The notes: a model not told the origin generated them from the letters alone. DNA of 64,000 nucleotides from an uncultured Eubacterium sp. (GCA_949959185.1 CATLIX010000001.1:1-64000); one strand, 5' to 3'. Numbered from the stretch's first letter, positions 52,018 through 60,692 are shown. Numbers and translations: made by a program.

Positions 52018-52302
52018 TTTGAAAGATTTAACGGAGGAAATGGAAGGGCTGATATTATTATGCGCTCTCCCGGCCGGCATGGATTTGCCATAATATTTGA
52101 GCTGAAAATAGCAGAGACAATTGACGGACTGAAAGAAGCCTGTGAAAAAGGCCTTCAGCAGATTGATGAAAGAGGTTATGCAAAAGAACTGGCAGAAGAC
52201 GGGTACAGACAGATCAGAAAATATGCCGTTGCATTTTACAAAAAGGACTGTGAAGTAATGTGCCCTGAGGATAAGGAACAGATATTTGACAAGGATTGCT
52301 GA
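52018..52302 (+). pseudogene. C-terminal remnant of an AAA-ATPase/PD-(D/E)XK gene
   Basis: The frame running into ATG 52060 reads NGGNGRADIIMRSPGRHG and then IIFELKIAETIDG, ILEFKV-like, and QIDERGYAKEL: the nuclease-domain end of the family at 44688-46472 (there GFGRYDVMLEP, IILEFKV, QIEEKNYAAAL). No ATPase domain remains, so this is a relic about 90 residues long. It separates legF from ptmE and suggests that the family inserted at least twice in this region. Confidence 0.8.
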
Positions 52303-52335
52303 CAGGAAGACAGCACAGGAAACAGGAGGTTTCCC

Positions 52336-53409
52336 ATGAAACAGGAGGAACTTTATGATTTTCTCATAGCCGGGACCGCTACTGTGGTGGAAGCCATGCA
52401 GAAAATTGACTTGAATACAAAAGGAATTCTATTTGTGACAGATAAGGAGGAAAAGCTGGCCGGAGTCATTACCGACGGAGATATCCGCAGATGGCTGATT
52501 AAAACAGGAAATCTGCAGGAAGAAATCTGGCGGATTATGAATAAAAATCCCAAAATTATTTACTGTAAAGAAAGAAACAGAGCGCAGGAATTTATAGAAA
52601 AATATGTAATCACTGCCCTGCCGGTGGTGACCACAGAATACCGGATCATTGATATTATTTTCAAAGAGGAAAAAATAATCGGCGAAAAAATTAAGGAGCG
52701 GGATACCCTGAAAGAGGTTCCTGTGGTGATTATGGCAGGCGGAAAGGGAACACGTCTTTATCCATATACAAAGATTTTGCCCAAGCCTCTGATACCTGTC
52801 GGGGATATTCCCATTATGGAGCGTATTATCAACGAGTTCCGTACATACGGGGTCAGGGATTTTCATGTAACGGTAAATTATCGGAAAAACATGATAAAGT
52901 CTTATTTTTCCGAAAGTATGGGGGATTACAGCCTGAAGTATGTGGAAGAAGATAAACCGCTGGGAACCGGGGGAAGCCTTACTTTGCTGGAGGGGACGTT
53001 TTCCAGGCCCATTATTGTAACAAACTGTGATATTCTGATTCATGCAGATTATGCCGATATATATGAGTATCATCAGAAAGCAGGAAATGAGCTGACTATA
53101 GTAACAGCACTGAAAAATATTGTTGTGCCTTACGGGGTGGTTCACTCCAGCGAGAACGGCCGAATCAGAGCCATGGAGGAAAAACCGAAAATTTCTTACT
53201 TCGTAAATACGGGTATGTATATTCTGAGCCCGGAGCTGCTGCGGGAAATACCGAAAGATACCTTTTTTCATATGACGGATCTGGCAGACCGGCTGTTAAA
53301 AGAAGACCGCCAGGTGGGCATGTATCCCATCAGCGAGGATTCTTTTCTGGATATGGGAGAATTTGAGGAAATGCATCGTATGGAGCAGAAGCTGAATCTG
53401 AAATCGTAA
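52336..53409 (+). CDS. ptmE: GlcN-1-P guanylyltransferase with CBS domains (PtmE-like)
   Basis: 357 residues. Two CBS repeats (about 10-120: GILFVTDKEEKLAGVITDG) precede a nucleotidyltransferase with GGKGTRLYPYTKILPKPL and TNCDILIHAD. In Campylobacter, PtmE starts the GDP-linked legionaminic acid route; adenine-nucleotide sensing by the CBS pair is a reasonable guess. ATG 52336 follows AGGAGG. It is followed by legB. Confidence 0.88.
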   Translation: MKQEELYDFLIAGTATVVEAMQKIDLNTKGILFVTDKEEKLAGVITDGDIRRWLIKTGNLQEEIWRIMNKNPKIIYCKERNRAQEFIEKYVITALPVVTTEYRIIDIIFKEEKIIGEKIKERDTLKEVPVVIMAGGKGTRLYPYTKILPKPLIPVGDIPIMERIINEFRTYGVRDFHVTVNYRKNMIKSYFSESMGDYSLKYVEEDKPLGTGGSLTLLEGTFSRPIIVTNCDILIHADYADIYEYHQKAGNELTIVTALKNIVVPYGVVHSSENGRIRAMEEKPKISYFVNTGMYILSPELLREIPKDTFFHMTDLADRLLKEDRQVGMYPISEDSFLDMGEFEEMHRMEQKLNLKS

Positions 53410-53446
53410 CAGGAAATCTGAAGTCAGAACAGAAAGGATACTGTTT

Positions 53447-54427
53447 ATGAAAAAAGTACTGGTAACAGGGGCAGACGGTTTTATCGGAAGCCACCTTACA
53501 GAGAGTTTGCTGGAAAAAGGCTATGAAGTAAAAGCCTTTGCTTATTATAATTCTTTTAATACCTGGGGGTGGCTGGACAGCCTTCCGGCAGATAAATTAA
53601 AAGAAATTGAAGTATTCACCGGGGACGTCCGGGACCCCAACGGGGTACGGGAGGCCATGGAGGGAATGGACGCAGTCTTTCATCTGGCTGCGCTGATTGC
53701 CATCCCCTTCAGCTACCATTCTCCCGATTCCTATGTGGATACTAATATTAAGGGAACATTAAACGTACTGCAGGCAGCACGTCAGTTAGAAACGGAACGG
53801 GTGCTGGTGACGTCTACCTCGGAAGTGTACGGGACGGCTCAGTATGTGCCCATTGATGAAAAACACCCTTATCAGGGCCAGTCTCCCTACTCTGCCACAA
53901 AAATCGGTGCAGACCGGCTGGCGGAGAGCTTTTACCGAAGTTTTCAGATGCCGGTGTCCATTGTGCGCCCCTTTAATACCTTTGGGCCCAGACAGTCTGC
54001 AAGGGCAGTGATACCCACTATTATTTCTCAGCTTCTGGCGGGAAAGGAAGAGATAAAATTAGGCTCCCTGACTCCCACCAGAGATTTTAATTATGTGAAA
54101 GATACGGCGGCAGGATTTATTGCCATTGCGGAATCGGCCCGAACCATCGGGGAAGAAATCAATATTGCAACCAGGCAGGAAATTTCCATCGGAGAGCTGG
54201 CGCAGGAAATCATTTCCCAGATTAATCCAAATGCGAAAATTGTCTGTGATGAACAGCGCCTGCGTCCGGAAAAAAGCGAAGTGAACCGCCTGCTGGGGGA
54301 TAATACAAAGATTCAGGCTCTGACAGACTGGAAACAGCAGTATACCTTTGCACAGGGAATTGAAGAAACCATCGGCTGGATGCGGCATAATATGAACGCA
54401 TACAAGACAGATATTTATAATGTGTAA
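53447..54427 (+). CDS. legB: GDP-GlcNAc 4,6-dehydratase (LegB)
   Basis: 326 residues of the extended SDR family: TGADGFIGSHLTESLLEKG, HLAALIAIPFSYHSP, TSTSEVYGTAQ and YSATKIGAD (YxxxK). The stretch AYYNSFNTWGWLD is characteristic of LegB. It makes the 4-keto-6-deoxy intermediate that LegC would aminate. No LegC follows it; a glycosyltransferase does. Confidence 0.9.
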   Translation: MKKVLVTGADGFIGSHLTESLLEKGYEVKAFAYYNSFNTWGWLDSLPADKLKEIEVFTGDVRDPNGVREAMEGMDAVFHLAALIAIPFSYHSPDSYVDTNIKGTLNVLQAARQLETERVLVTSTSEVYGTAQYVPIDEKHPYQGQSPYSATKIGADRLAESFYRSFQMPVSIVRPFNTFGPRQSARAVIPTIISQLLAGKEEIKLGSLTPTRDFNYVKDTAAGFIAIAESARTIGEEINIATRQEISIGELAQEIISQINPNAKIVCDEQRLRPEKSEVNRLLGDNTKIQALTDWKQQYTFAQGIEETIGWMRHNMNAYKTDIYNV

Positions 54428-54430
54428 TGA

Positions 54431-54468
54431 AGCAGATGATGAGAAGCAGATGATGAGAAGCAGATGAT
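54431..54468. repeat. 14-bp tandem repeat in the ribosome-binding region
   Basis: AGCAGATGATGAGA occurs twice and a third time in part (AGCAGATGAT), ending at the ATG of the next gene. Changes in copy number would alter the ribosome-binding spacing. Confidence 0.85.
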
Positions 54469-55635
54469 ATGAATATATTATTTTACCGATATAACAGTAT
54501 TTGCGAGCCGGACATTCTGGCGGTTCTGACCAGACTGGGGCATAAAGTAACGGAAATCACGGAAGAAATGAAAAATAAAAAGCTGGGGGCGCGGGGACAG
54601 ATGAACCTGGTCAGCGGGGCTTTGAAAAAGCAGGAATACCAGATGGTATTCAGCGTCAGCTTTTTTCCGGTGATTTCGGAAGTGTGCAATATTTTTCATA
54701 TACCTTATGTGAGCTGGGTGGTGGACTGTCCGGCCATGGAGCTGTATTCCCATTCTGTCAGCAATTCCTGGAACCGCATTTTTCTGTTTGACTATGCGCT
54801 GTATGAGGAATTTCATACGAAGAACCCCAGGAAGATTTTCTATCTGCCTCTGGGCGCGGATTATACGCGGCTGGATTGTATGCTGGAGCATATTTCCAGG
54901 CAGGACAGAGAGAAATACGGGGCGGAAGTATCTTTTGTAGGTTCCCTCTATACGGAGAAATGTCCATACAATTACCTGAAAGAGGACAGCTATCTGAAAG
55001 GTTATCTGGACGGGGTAATAGAAGCGCAGGTGAAAGTGTACGGCTATAATTTTCTGGAGGAATGTATTACGGAGGAAATTCTGCAGGCCTTCAAAGAAAA
55101 AGTGCCCTTTTACCAGTTTCCGGAACGGGCGGAGCACAATGAGCGGGCGGCCATGGCCCATCTGTATCTGGGCAGCAAGGTTACGGAGCAGGAGAGACTC
55201 CGTCTGCTGAAACGGGTGTCGGAAGAATTTGAACTGGATTTGTATACGTCCAGTGATTTCAGTGTTCTGCCCCGTGCCAGCTACCGGGGAATTGCCAGCG
55301 CTGCCACAGCCATGCCGAAAATTTTCCATCTGTCCAAAATCAATCTGAACTTTACTTCCAAACCCATACGGACAGGTCTGCCCCTGCGGTTCTGGGATAT
55401 TCTGGGAGCGGGCGGATTTCTGCTGACCAATTACCAGAGCGAAATACCGGAGTATTTTGAGATTGGAAAAGATCTGGAAATCTATGCCAGTGAAAAAGAG
55501 CTGACTGACAAAATCAGATATTATCTGGAGCACGAAGAAGAACGTCTGGAAATTGCCCGGAACGGCTATGAAAAAGCAAAAGAACGGTATTCTCTGGAAG
55601 TGCGGGTACGACAGATGCTGCGGCTGGTGCATTAG
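54469..55635 (+). CDS. glycosyltransferase (DUF3880/CgeB-like)
   Basis: 388 residues of GT-B type: ILFYRYNSICEPDILAVL at the N-terminus, VSWVVDCPA and FLFDYALYEEF of DUF3880 proteins, EVSFVGSLYTEK, then the C-terminal sugar-nucleotide site (KINLNFTSKPIRTGLPLRFW, GAGGFLLTNYQSEIPEYFE). It resembles the second half of the protein at 39478. No normal ribosome site is seen because a tandem repeat fills that place. It is the last gene before the second flagellin. Confidence 0.83.
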   Translation: MNILFYRYNSICEPDILAVLTRLGHKVTEITEEMKNKKLGARGQMNLVSGALKKQEYQMVFSVSFFPVISEVCNIFHIPYVSWVVDCPAMELYSHSVSNSWNRIFLFDYALYEEFHTKNPRKIFYLPLGADYTRLDCMLEHISRQDREKYGAEVSFVGSLYTEKCPYNYLKEDSYLKGYLDGVIEAQVKVYGYNFLEECITEEILQAFKEKVPFYQFPERAEHNERAAMAHLYLGSKVTEQERLRLLKRVSEEFELDLYTSSDFSVLPRASYRGIASAATAMPKIFHLSKINLNFTSKPIRTGLPLRFWDILGAGGFLLTNYQSEIPEYFEIGKDLEIYASEKELTDKIRYYLEHEEERLEIARNGYEKAKERYSLEVRVRQMLRLVH

Positions 55636-55680
55636 AGCCGGGAATTAATGACTTTTCCTGAAAATTTTTCCGGATAATCA

Positions 55681-55708
55681 TTGCAAAAATTTCCTCCTTT
55701 GCTATAAT
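55681..55708 (+). promoter_or_regulatory. sigma-A promoter of the divergent flagellin
   Basis: TTGCAA (55681-55686), 16 bases, TATAAT (55703-55708). No sigma-28 box was found in 55636-55770, unlike the other flagellar genes here. Confidence 0.6.
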
Positions 55709-55770
55709 AAAACTAATAACATCAGTGGCGAACAGCATACAGTATTTTAGAAAAAGAAAGGAGGCATATT

Positions 55771-56583
55771 ATGAGTATTTCATCCATTGGCAGAAGCCAG
55801 AGTTTATACAGGAATCAGAGTTTATACAAAAATCAGCATCTGAACCAGCAGCGCAACGCGCAGAAACTTTCCAGCGGAAAGCGCATCAATTCAGCGGCAG
55901 ATGATGCAGCAGGCCTTGCCATTGCCCAGAAACTTCTGAAGCAGCAGAAAGGCCTTGATATGGGCACCAGAAATGCCGCTACTGCTCAGGATATGGTAAA
56001 TGTGGCAGACGGAGGTCTTTCCATGATTTCCGATTCTCTGCAGCGTATGCGGGAACTGAGCGTACAGGCATCCAATTCGGCCATTTACGGCCCCGATGAC
56101 CGGGCAGCCATACAGCAGGAGATTTCTCAGTTAAATGAGTATGTTACTTCTGCAGCAGGCAGCACTCAGTTCAACAATAAGAACCTGTTAGACGGAACCA
56201 TGACCAACGCCCATGTGGCGTCCGGCCCCGACGGCAGCGGAATGAATATTACCATGCCCAATGCCACATCCGCTTCTCTGGGGATTTCCGGCTACAATGT
56301 AACAGAGAATTTCGATATTTCCGCTATTGACAGTGCATTGAACAATGTATCCTCGGCCAGAAGCAGCCTTGGCGCCACATACAATCGTCTGGGATACACC
56401 ATCAACAATAATTCCTATACATCCCTGAATACTTCAGCGGCCCACAGTCGTATTGAGGATCTGGACTACGGAAAAGCAGTTTCTGATAAGAAAAAGGACG
56501 ATTTGCTGAAAGAATACAGGATTCTGATGCAGAGAAAACAGCAGGAACAGTATGGAACAGTAAACAGACTTTTGAAGTTCTGA
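55771..56583 (+). CDS. divergent flagellin paralogue
   Basis: 270 residues. The D1 signature LSSGKRINSAADDAAGLAI and ELSVQASN are canonical. The N-terminal D0 helix is odd (a repeated RNQSLY/KNQ pattern) and the C-terminal D0 helix, which in the flagellin at 1-132 reads [17 protein letters not shown], is SRIEDLDYGKAVSDKKK and then heavily charged. The length of that helix and its spaced hydrophobic residues are kept. It could be a minor filament subunit, a junction or cap-proximal protein, or a non-polymerising relative. Ribosome site AAAGGAGG. Confidence 0.9.
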   Translation: MSISSIGRSQSLYRNQSLYKNQHLNQQRNAQKLSSGKRINSAADDAAGLAIAQKLLKQQKGLDMGTRNAATAQDMVNVADGGLSMISDSLQRMRELSVQASNSAIYGPDDRAAIQQEISQLNEYVTSAAGSTQFNNKNLLDGTMTNAHVASGPDGSGMNITMPNATSASLGISGYNVTENFDISAIDSALNNVSSARSSLGATYNRLGYTINNNSYTSLNTSAAHSRIEDLDYGKAVSDKKKDDLLKEYRILMQRKQQEQYGTVNRLLKF

Positions 56584-56596
56584 TGGAAAATGTCAT

Positions 56597-56630
56597 AAAA
56601 ACACCTCAGCCGAAATGGCTGGGGTGTTTT
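56597..56630. terminator. bidirectional terminator between convergent flagellar genes
   Basis: AAAACACC and CAGCC pair with GGCTG and GGTGTTTT around a GAAAT loop. With A-runs on one side and T-runs on the other it can serve both the flagellin and the FliD-like gene. Confidence 0.85.
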
Positions 56631-56707
56631 GTAATCCGCCTGCACAGAGAAAAACGCTCATATCTCTTAAAATGAAGAAACATGAGCGCTGTATTTCAGG
56701 AAATTCA

Positions 56708-58009
56708 TCAGCAATACCGATCCATCATCATTCCGGAATAAATGGAAGTGATATAAGGGGTAACCAGATGATTTTTCACCGGATTTTTGTAGGTAACCAC
56801 AATTTTGTCCACATATTTCATGGGGTCTAAAGAGGCGTTGTTCGCCTTGGTATTTAACAGGTTTTTAAAATCATTTAATACGGACAGATGTTCCTCGGCG
56901 TTGTCCTCGGAAACAGATTCGGTCAGCAAAGCCTTATCTATGGAAATTTCGCCCTTATCATCCACCAGAAGCCCCATACTTTCCAGACTGTTCTGAAATG
57001 CAAAGGCTGTACTGCTCATATCCCGATATAATTTCACGCTCTGATGCTGTGAATCGGAATATTTGTTGGCAGTGTGCAGAATAGAATTATAGGAATCCAC
57101 CAGGGTCTGAATATTTTCCGCCATGGCGTCTGCATTGGTCTTAAAACCAATGACTGCCGGATTGCCTTCTTCACTGATTCCGTGAAGTCTTAATTCAAAA
57201 GCATGGTTGATGGTGAAAGTATTTGCATAAGAAGACCGTTCTTCTCCGTTTAAAAGGAAACGGGCATTTCTGGCTTCCTGTGAAACGTGGTCTATACCGA
57301 GGGATTCCACAGCAGAGATGGAATCTCTGGTTCCCTGAGGATAAATGGAAAAGAGGAACGGTTCTTCCGGGGCAATTCCGGTGGAGACAGATTCAATCTG
57401 CAGAGCGCTCAAACCGTTTTCATCTTCCACCACAGAAGCCTTCAGTCCGATGTCGGCGTTGGTAATCAGGTTTGACAGCTTGCTCTGGGTGCTGTAATTG
57501 GTATCGTCAGCGTTGATGGTAAACTGGAATTCAAAGGTGGAAGTGCTGTTTTCCAAATCAAAAGAATAGGAACCTGGCTTCAAAGTCAGATGATTTTTAT
57601 CCAGAAAATTGCCCAGATTAATCTGGGGAGATGCCAGTTCTTTTACTTCAATAAGAAAACTTTCCAGTTCGTCAGTTTCCTTATTGTTTCCGATATAATC
57701 TGCTGAAACCACATCCTCCTGAGAAGAAACAGCTATTTTTTTCTGAAATGCGTTACCGATGCCTTCTTCCGCATCTGAAAGGGAAGCAACGACATTTTTG
57801 ATAATGCGGGTACTTTCCTTAATGTCTATGGCAAATTTCTGAACATCCCCTGAGTGTTTAATTTTATAGAGGGGGGCATCTTTATTTATTTTGACGATTG
57901 TATTATATATATTGCGTAATTCGCTTTTTTTATGCGAATCATAACGGGAAGCCGACTGATTTGCATAAGTGCTCAGATAATAATGATAAGCAGTATCAAT
58001 AGCGGCCAT
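56708..58009 (-). CDS. fliD: FliD-like flagellar filament cap / hook-associated protein
   Basis: 433 residues. The C-terminal half is FliD_C-like: ARFLLNGEERSSYANTFTI, then LVDSYNSILHTAN, LESMGLLVDDKGEISID and the terminal VTPYITSIYSGMM. The N-terminus lacks the usual FliD start (S-G-L-D-T...), and the protein is somewhat shorter than typical caps. It has a strong ribosome site (AAGGAGGGG) and its own sigma-28 promoter. It may be a second or specialised cap, or a hook-filament adaptor, working with the divergent flagellin next to it. Confidence 0.82.
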   Translation of the reverse strand: MAAIDTAYHYYLSTYANQSASRYDSHKKSELRNIYNTIVKINKDAPLYKIKHSGDVQKFAIDIKESTRIIKNVVASLSDAEEGIGNAFQKKIAVSSQEDVVSADYIGNNKETDELESFLIEVKELASPQINLGNFLDKNHLTLKPGSYSFDLENSTSTFEFQFTINADDTNYSTQSKLSNLITNADIGLKASVVEDENGLSALQIESVSTGIAPEEPFLFSIYPQGTRDSISAVESLGIDHVSQEARNARFLLNGEERSSYANTFTINHAFELRLHGISEEGNPAVIGFKTNADAMAENIQTLVDSYNSILHTANKYSDSQHQSVKLYRDMSSTAFAFQNSLESMGLLVDDKGEISIDKALLTESVSEDNAEEHLSVLNDFKNLLNTKANNASLDPMKYVDKIVVTYKNPVKNHLVTPYITSIYSGMMMDRYC

Positions 58010-58108
58010 ATAAATCCCCTCCTTTCATCCGTGAAATCATGCCGAAGCACGGGGGCACAAAACAACTCCCTGTATAATTTTGTGTTTGTCATATATAATT
58101 TACACTAT

Positions 58109-58135
58109 ATATCGGTTGCCGGAGAGAATTTGTTA
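58109..58135 (-). promoter_or_regulatory. sigma-28 promoter of the FliD-like gene
   Basis: Read on the minus strand: TAAC (58135-58132), 15 bases, ACCGATAT (58116-58109). Each half differs from TAAA-N15-GCCGATAT by one base, and the spacing is exact. It lies 100 bases ahead of the start codon. Confidence 0.8.
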
Positions 58136-58174
58136 ATATATTTGTGTTTATTTTTTGAAATATCTCCAAAAGTA

Positions 58175-58204
58175 TTGACGAAAACAGGCCTTATATGCTA
58201 TAGT
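58175..58204 (+). promoter_or_regulatory. sigma-A promoter of rpmG-secE-nusG
   Basis: TTGACG (58175-58180), 18 bases, TATAGT (58199-58204), about 65 bases ahead of rpmG. Confidence 0.7.
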
Positions 58205-58270
58205 AGACAGGCGATGGAAGTAGGTCTTTTTTTTATGCCTAAAATTAGAAATTAAGTGGAGGTGGAAGTT

Positions 58271-58420
58271 GTGCGCACAAGAATTACACTGGCATGTACG
58301 GAATGTAAACAACGGAATTACAACATGACCAAAGACAAAAAAACTCATCCGGACAGAATGGAGACGAAAAAGTACTGCAGATTCTGCAGAACACACACAT
58401 TACACAAGGAAACCAAGTAA
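58271..58420 (+). CDS. rpmG: ribosomal protein L33
   Basis: 49 residues, [17 protein letters not shown]..., with a zinc ribbon CTEC (9-12) and CRFC (36-39), ending HTLHKETK. It starts at GTG 58271 after GGAGGTGGAAG. It is the zinc-binding type of bL33, a component of the large subunit near the E site. The order rpmG-secE-nusG-rplK is standard in Firmicutes. Confidence 0.95.
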   Translation: MRTRITLACTECKQRNYNMTKDKKTHPDRMETKKYCRFCRTHTLHKETK

Positions 58421-58456
58421 TGGGACGGTGTGACAGTACACCACTGGAGGTAAAAA

Positions 58457-58663
58457 ATGGGAGAAACCAATACAGAAAAGGCTTCAAAAACCAGTTGGTT
58501 TACCGGTCTTAAGGCTGAGTTTAACAAAATTATCTGGCCGGACAAAAAGTCACTTGGCAGGCAGACAGCGGCTGTGGTTGCCGCTTCTGTTGTATTAGGT
58601 CTGATTATTGCCGTATTGGATGTATTCATTAAGTACGGTGTGGATGTCCTGGTGAAATTATAG
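58457..58663 (+). CDS. secE: preprotein translocase subunit SecE
   Basis: 68 residues: an amphipathic part (FTGLKAEFNKIIWPDKKSL is near the typical FxxEFxKVxWP motif) and one membrane helix (VVAASVVLGLIIAVLDVFI). It clamps SecY in the membrane. Ribosome site TGGAGG. Confidence 0.95.
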   Translation: MGETNTEKASKTSWFTGLKAEFNKIIWPDKKSLGRQTAAVVAASVVLGLIIAVLDVFIKYGVDVLVKL

Positions 58664-58679
58664 GAGGCATAGGTGATTT

Positions 58680-59198
58680 ATGGCAGAGGCAAACTGGTAC
58701 GTAGTTCATACTTATTCGGGTTACGAAAATAAGGTCAAGGAGAACATTGAGAAAACAATCGAGAATCGGCATCTGGAGGACCAGATTCTGGAAGTACGGG
58801 TTCCGATGCAGAGTGTTGTGGAAATGAAAAACGGAGTGAAAAAGACCGTGGAGAAAAAGATGTTTCCAGGATATGTTCTGATTAACATGGTTATGAATGA
58901 TGATATATGGTATGTTGTCAGAAATACCAGAGGTGTTACCGGATTTGTTGGTCCGGGTTCCAAACCCGTACCGCTCACTGAAGCTGAAATGAGACCATTG
59001 GGTATCCAGGTTGAAAGTCACGTGGTTGTAGACTTTGAGGAAGGAGATTCCATCAGAGTTACCGGCGGTGTCTGGAAAGATACGGCAGGCATTATCCAGT
59101 CCATAAATCATGGAAAGCAGATGGTTACAATCAATGTAGACCTGTTCGGTCGTGAAACACCGGTTGAAATAAGTTTCACAGATATCAGAAAGTTATAA
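58680..59198 (+). CDS. nusG: transcription elongation/termination factor NusG
   Basis: 172 residues with the NGN domain (WYVVHTYSGYENKVKENIE, FPGYVLI, WYVVRNTRGVTGFVG) and the C-terminal KOW domain (FEEGDSIRVTGGVWKDTAG). It binds RNA polymerase and modulates pausing. It lies 16 bases behind secE. Confidence 0.97.
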   Translation: MAEANWYVVHTYSGYENKVKENIEKTIENRHLEDQILEVRVPMQSVVEMKNGVKKTVEKKMFPGYVLINMVMNDDIWYVVRNTRGVTGFVGPGSKPVPLTEAEMRPLGIQVESHVVVDFEEGDSIRVTGGVWKDTAGIIQSINHGKQMVTINVDLFGRETPVEISFTDIRKL

Positions 59199-59207
59199 GA
59201 TGCACAG

Positions 59208-59236
59208 TTTACAGGGTTCCGCGGAATGCCTGTAAA
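59208..59236 (+). promoter_or_regulatory. hairpin in the rplK leader
   Basis: TTTACAGG (59208-59215) pairs with CCTGTAAA (59229-59236); the loop contains the self-complementary TTCCGCGGAA. It has no T-run and lies just ahead of the rplK ribosome site, so it may be a regulatory or processing site. Confidence 0.55.
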
Positions 59237-59260
59237 GAAACATGAAGGAGGAATTTCCAA

Positions 59261-59686
59261 ATGGCAAAGAAAGTAGAAGGATATATCAAATTACAGATTC
59301 CTGCTGGAAAGGCTACACCTGCGCCGCCAGTTGGACCTGCCCTTGGACAGCATGGTGTGAACATTGTTGAATTTACCAAACAGTTCAATGCCAAAACCGC
59401 TGACCAGGGAGATTTAATCATTCCGGTAGTAATTACCGTATATTCAGACAGGAGTTTCAGTTTTATCACAAAGACTCCGCCTGCTCCGGTGCTGATTAAA
59501 AAGGCATGTAATATCAAATCCGGTTCTGCAGTACCGAATAAAACAAAGGTAGCGACCATTTCCAAAGCAAAAATTCAGGAAATTGCAGAACTGAAAATGC
59601 CGGACTTAAACGCTGGTTCTCTGGAAGCAGCCATGAGCATGATTGCAGGAACAGCAAGAAGTATGGGAGTTACTGTTGAGGAATAG
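59261..59686 (+). CDS. rplK: ribosomal protein L11
   Basis: 141 residues, the standard length. [35 protein letters not shown] and the C-terminal RNA-binding part ([14 protein letters not shown]) are canonical. It forms the GTPase-associated centre with 23S rRNA. Ribosome site GAAGGAGGA. Confidence 0.97.
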   Translation: MAKKVEGYIKLQIPAGKATPAPPVGPALGQHGVNIVEFTKQFNAKTADQGDLIIPVVITVYSDRSFSFITKTPPAPVLIKKACNIKSGSAVPNKTKVATISKAKIQEIAELKMPDLNAGSLEAAMSMIAGTARSMGVTVEE

Positions 59687-59715
59687 ACCGAAAGCAACCA
59701 GCGACTGGCGAGCCG
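59686..59715 (+). repeat. intergenic repeat copy 1 (rplK-rplA)
   Basis: GACCGAAAGCAACCAG, then C, then GACTGGCGAGCCG. It starts at the last base of the rplK stop codon. Copy 2 (61235-61263) differs only by lacking the extra C. ACCAG and CTGG can pair. Confidence 0.85.
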
Positions 59716-59792
59716 ATAGTCGAATGTAACTGCCATATTTGCAAAATCGTGGGAGGGACAGCTCCCGATATTACCACAGGAGGTTATTTAGA

Positions 59793-60485
59793 ATGAAACG
59801 AGGAAAGAAATATACAGAGGCTGCAAAAGCAATCGACAGGACAGTGCAGTATGATACTGCAGAAGCAATCAGCCTGGCTAAAAAGGTTGCAATTGCAAAA
59901 TTTGATGAAACCATTGAAGCTCATATCAGAACCGGTTGTGACGGACGTCATGCAGAACAGCAGATTCGCGGCGCTGTAGTATTACCCCATGGAACCGGTA
60001 AAACAGTTAAGGTACTGGTATTTGCCAAAGGCGATAAAGTAGACGAAGCACTGGCAGCAGGCGCTGACCATGTGGGCGGAGAGGAACTGATTCCGAAAAT
60101 CCAGAACGATGGATGGCTGGATTTCGACGTTGTGGTTGCCACTCCGGATATGATGGGCGTTGTAGGACGTCTGGGACGTGTACTTGGACCGAAAGGCTTA
60201 ATGCCGAACCCCAAAGCAGGAACTGTTACCATGGACGTTACCAAAGCAGTAAACGATATCAAAGCCGGTAAGATTGAGTACAGATTAGATAAAACAAATA
60301 TTATCCATGTGCCAATTGGAAAAGCATCTTTTACAGAAGAACAATTAGCGGACAACTTCCAGACCCTTATAGATGCCATCATTAAAGCAAAACCATCCGC
60401 TTTGAAAGGACAGTATCTGAAGAGCGTTACCCTGGCTCCTACCATGGGACCGGGCGTAAAAATCAATACTGCCAGATTTATTTAG
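59793..60485 (+). CDS. rplA: ribosomal protein L1
   Basis: 230 residues: [15 protein letters not shown]..., with [14 protein letters not shown] and the hallmark [21 protein letters not shown] 59793 follows AGGAGG; an in-frame codon at 59739 would add 18 atypical residues. L1 also represses translation of its own operon in many bacteria. Confidence 0.97.
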   Translation: MKRGKKYTEAAKAIDRTVQYDTAEAISLAKKVAIAKFDETIEAHIRTGCDGRHAEQQIRGAVVLPHGTGKTVKVLVFAKGDKVDEALAAGADHVGGEELIPKIQNDGWLDFDVVVATPDMMGVVGRLGRVLGPKGLMPNPKAGTVTMDVTKAVNDIKAGKIEYRLDKTNIIHVPIGKASFTEEQLADNFQTLIDAIIKAKPSALKGQYLKSVTLAPTMGPGVKINTARFI

Positions 60486-60493
60486 TTTTAATG

Positions 60494-60522
60494 TTGACAT
60501 CTGAAATATAGAATGTTATACT
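60494..60522 (+). promoter_or_regulatory. sigma-A promoter of rplJ-rplL
   Basis: TTGACA (60494-60499), 17 bases, TATACT (60517-60522): near-perfect consensus directly after rplA. Confidence 0.85.
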
Positions 60523-60529
60523 TGACAAG

Positions 60530-60660
60530 CATATTGACCGAAGACAGCAGGCGCCGGAAGGCGTAACCATGTGGCCTGCCGAGGGAATTTACAGGTACAT
60601 TGTACCTGTAAACCATGAAAGATGATTTCAGCCTCTCTGTCTCGGACAGAGAGGTTTTTA
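60530..60660 (+). ncRNA. L10 leader (autoregulatory RNA)
   Basis: The intergenic stretch holds GACAGCAGGCGCCGG...GGCCTGCCGAGG, which resembles the kink-turn region bound by L10-L12. A perfect hairpin (TTTACAGGTAC/GTACCTGTAAA, 60588-60612) and a terminator hairpin follow. L10 excess would favour termination. Recognition is from the motif order, not from a covariance search. Confidence 0.8.
60632..60659 (+). terminator. L10 leader attenuator
   Basis: CCTCTCTGTC (60632-60641), loop TCG, GACAGAGAGG (60645-60654), TTTTT. A perfect 10-bp stem, 33 bases ahead of rplJ. Confidence 0.88.
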
Positions 60661-60692
60661 TCTTACAGAAAATATAAGGAGGTGCACAATTC

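Noticed and set aside
52429-53271. 280-residue open frame on the minus strand
   Set aside because: Antisense to the well-supported ptmE gene; no recognisable domain.
54431-54468. CRISPR-like repeats
   Set aside because: Units of 14 bp in direct tandem without spacers; no cas genes in the window.
54478-55632. 384-residue open frame on the minus strand
   Set aside because: It mirrors the glycosyltransferase at 54469-55635; its translation is low-complexity (rich in F, Q, R, H) with no motif and no ribosome site.
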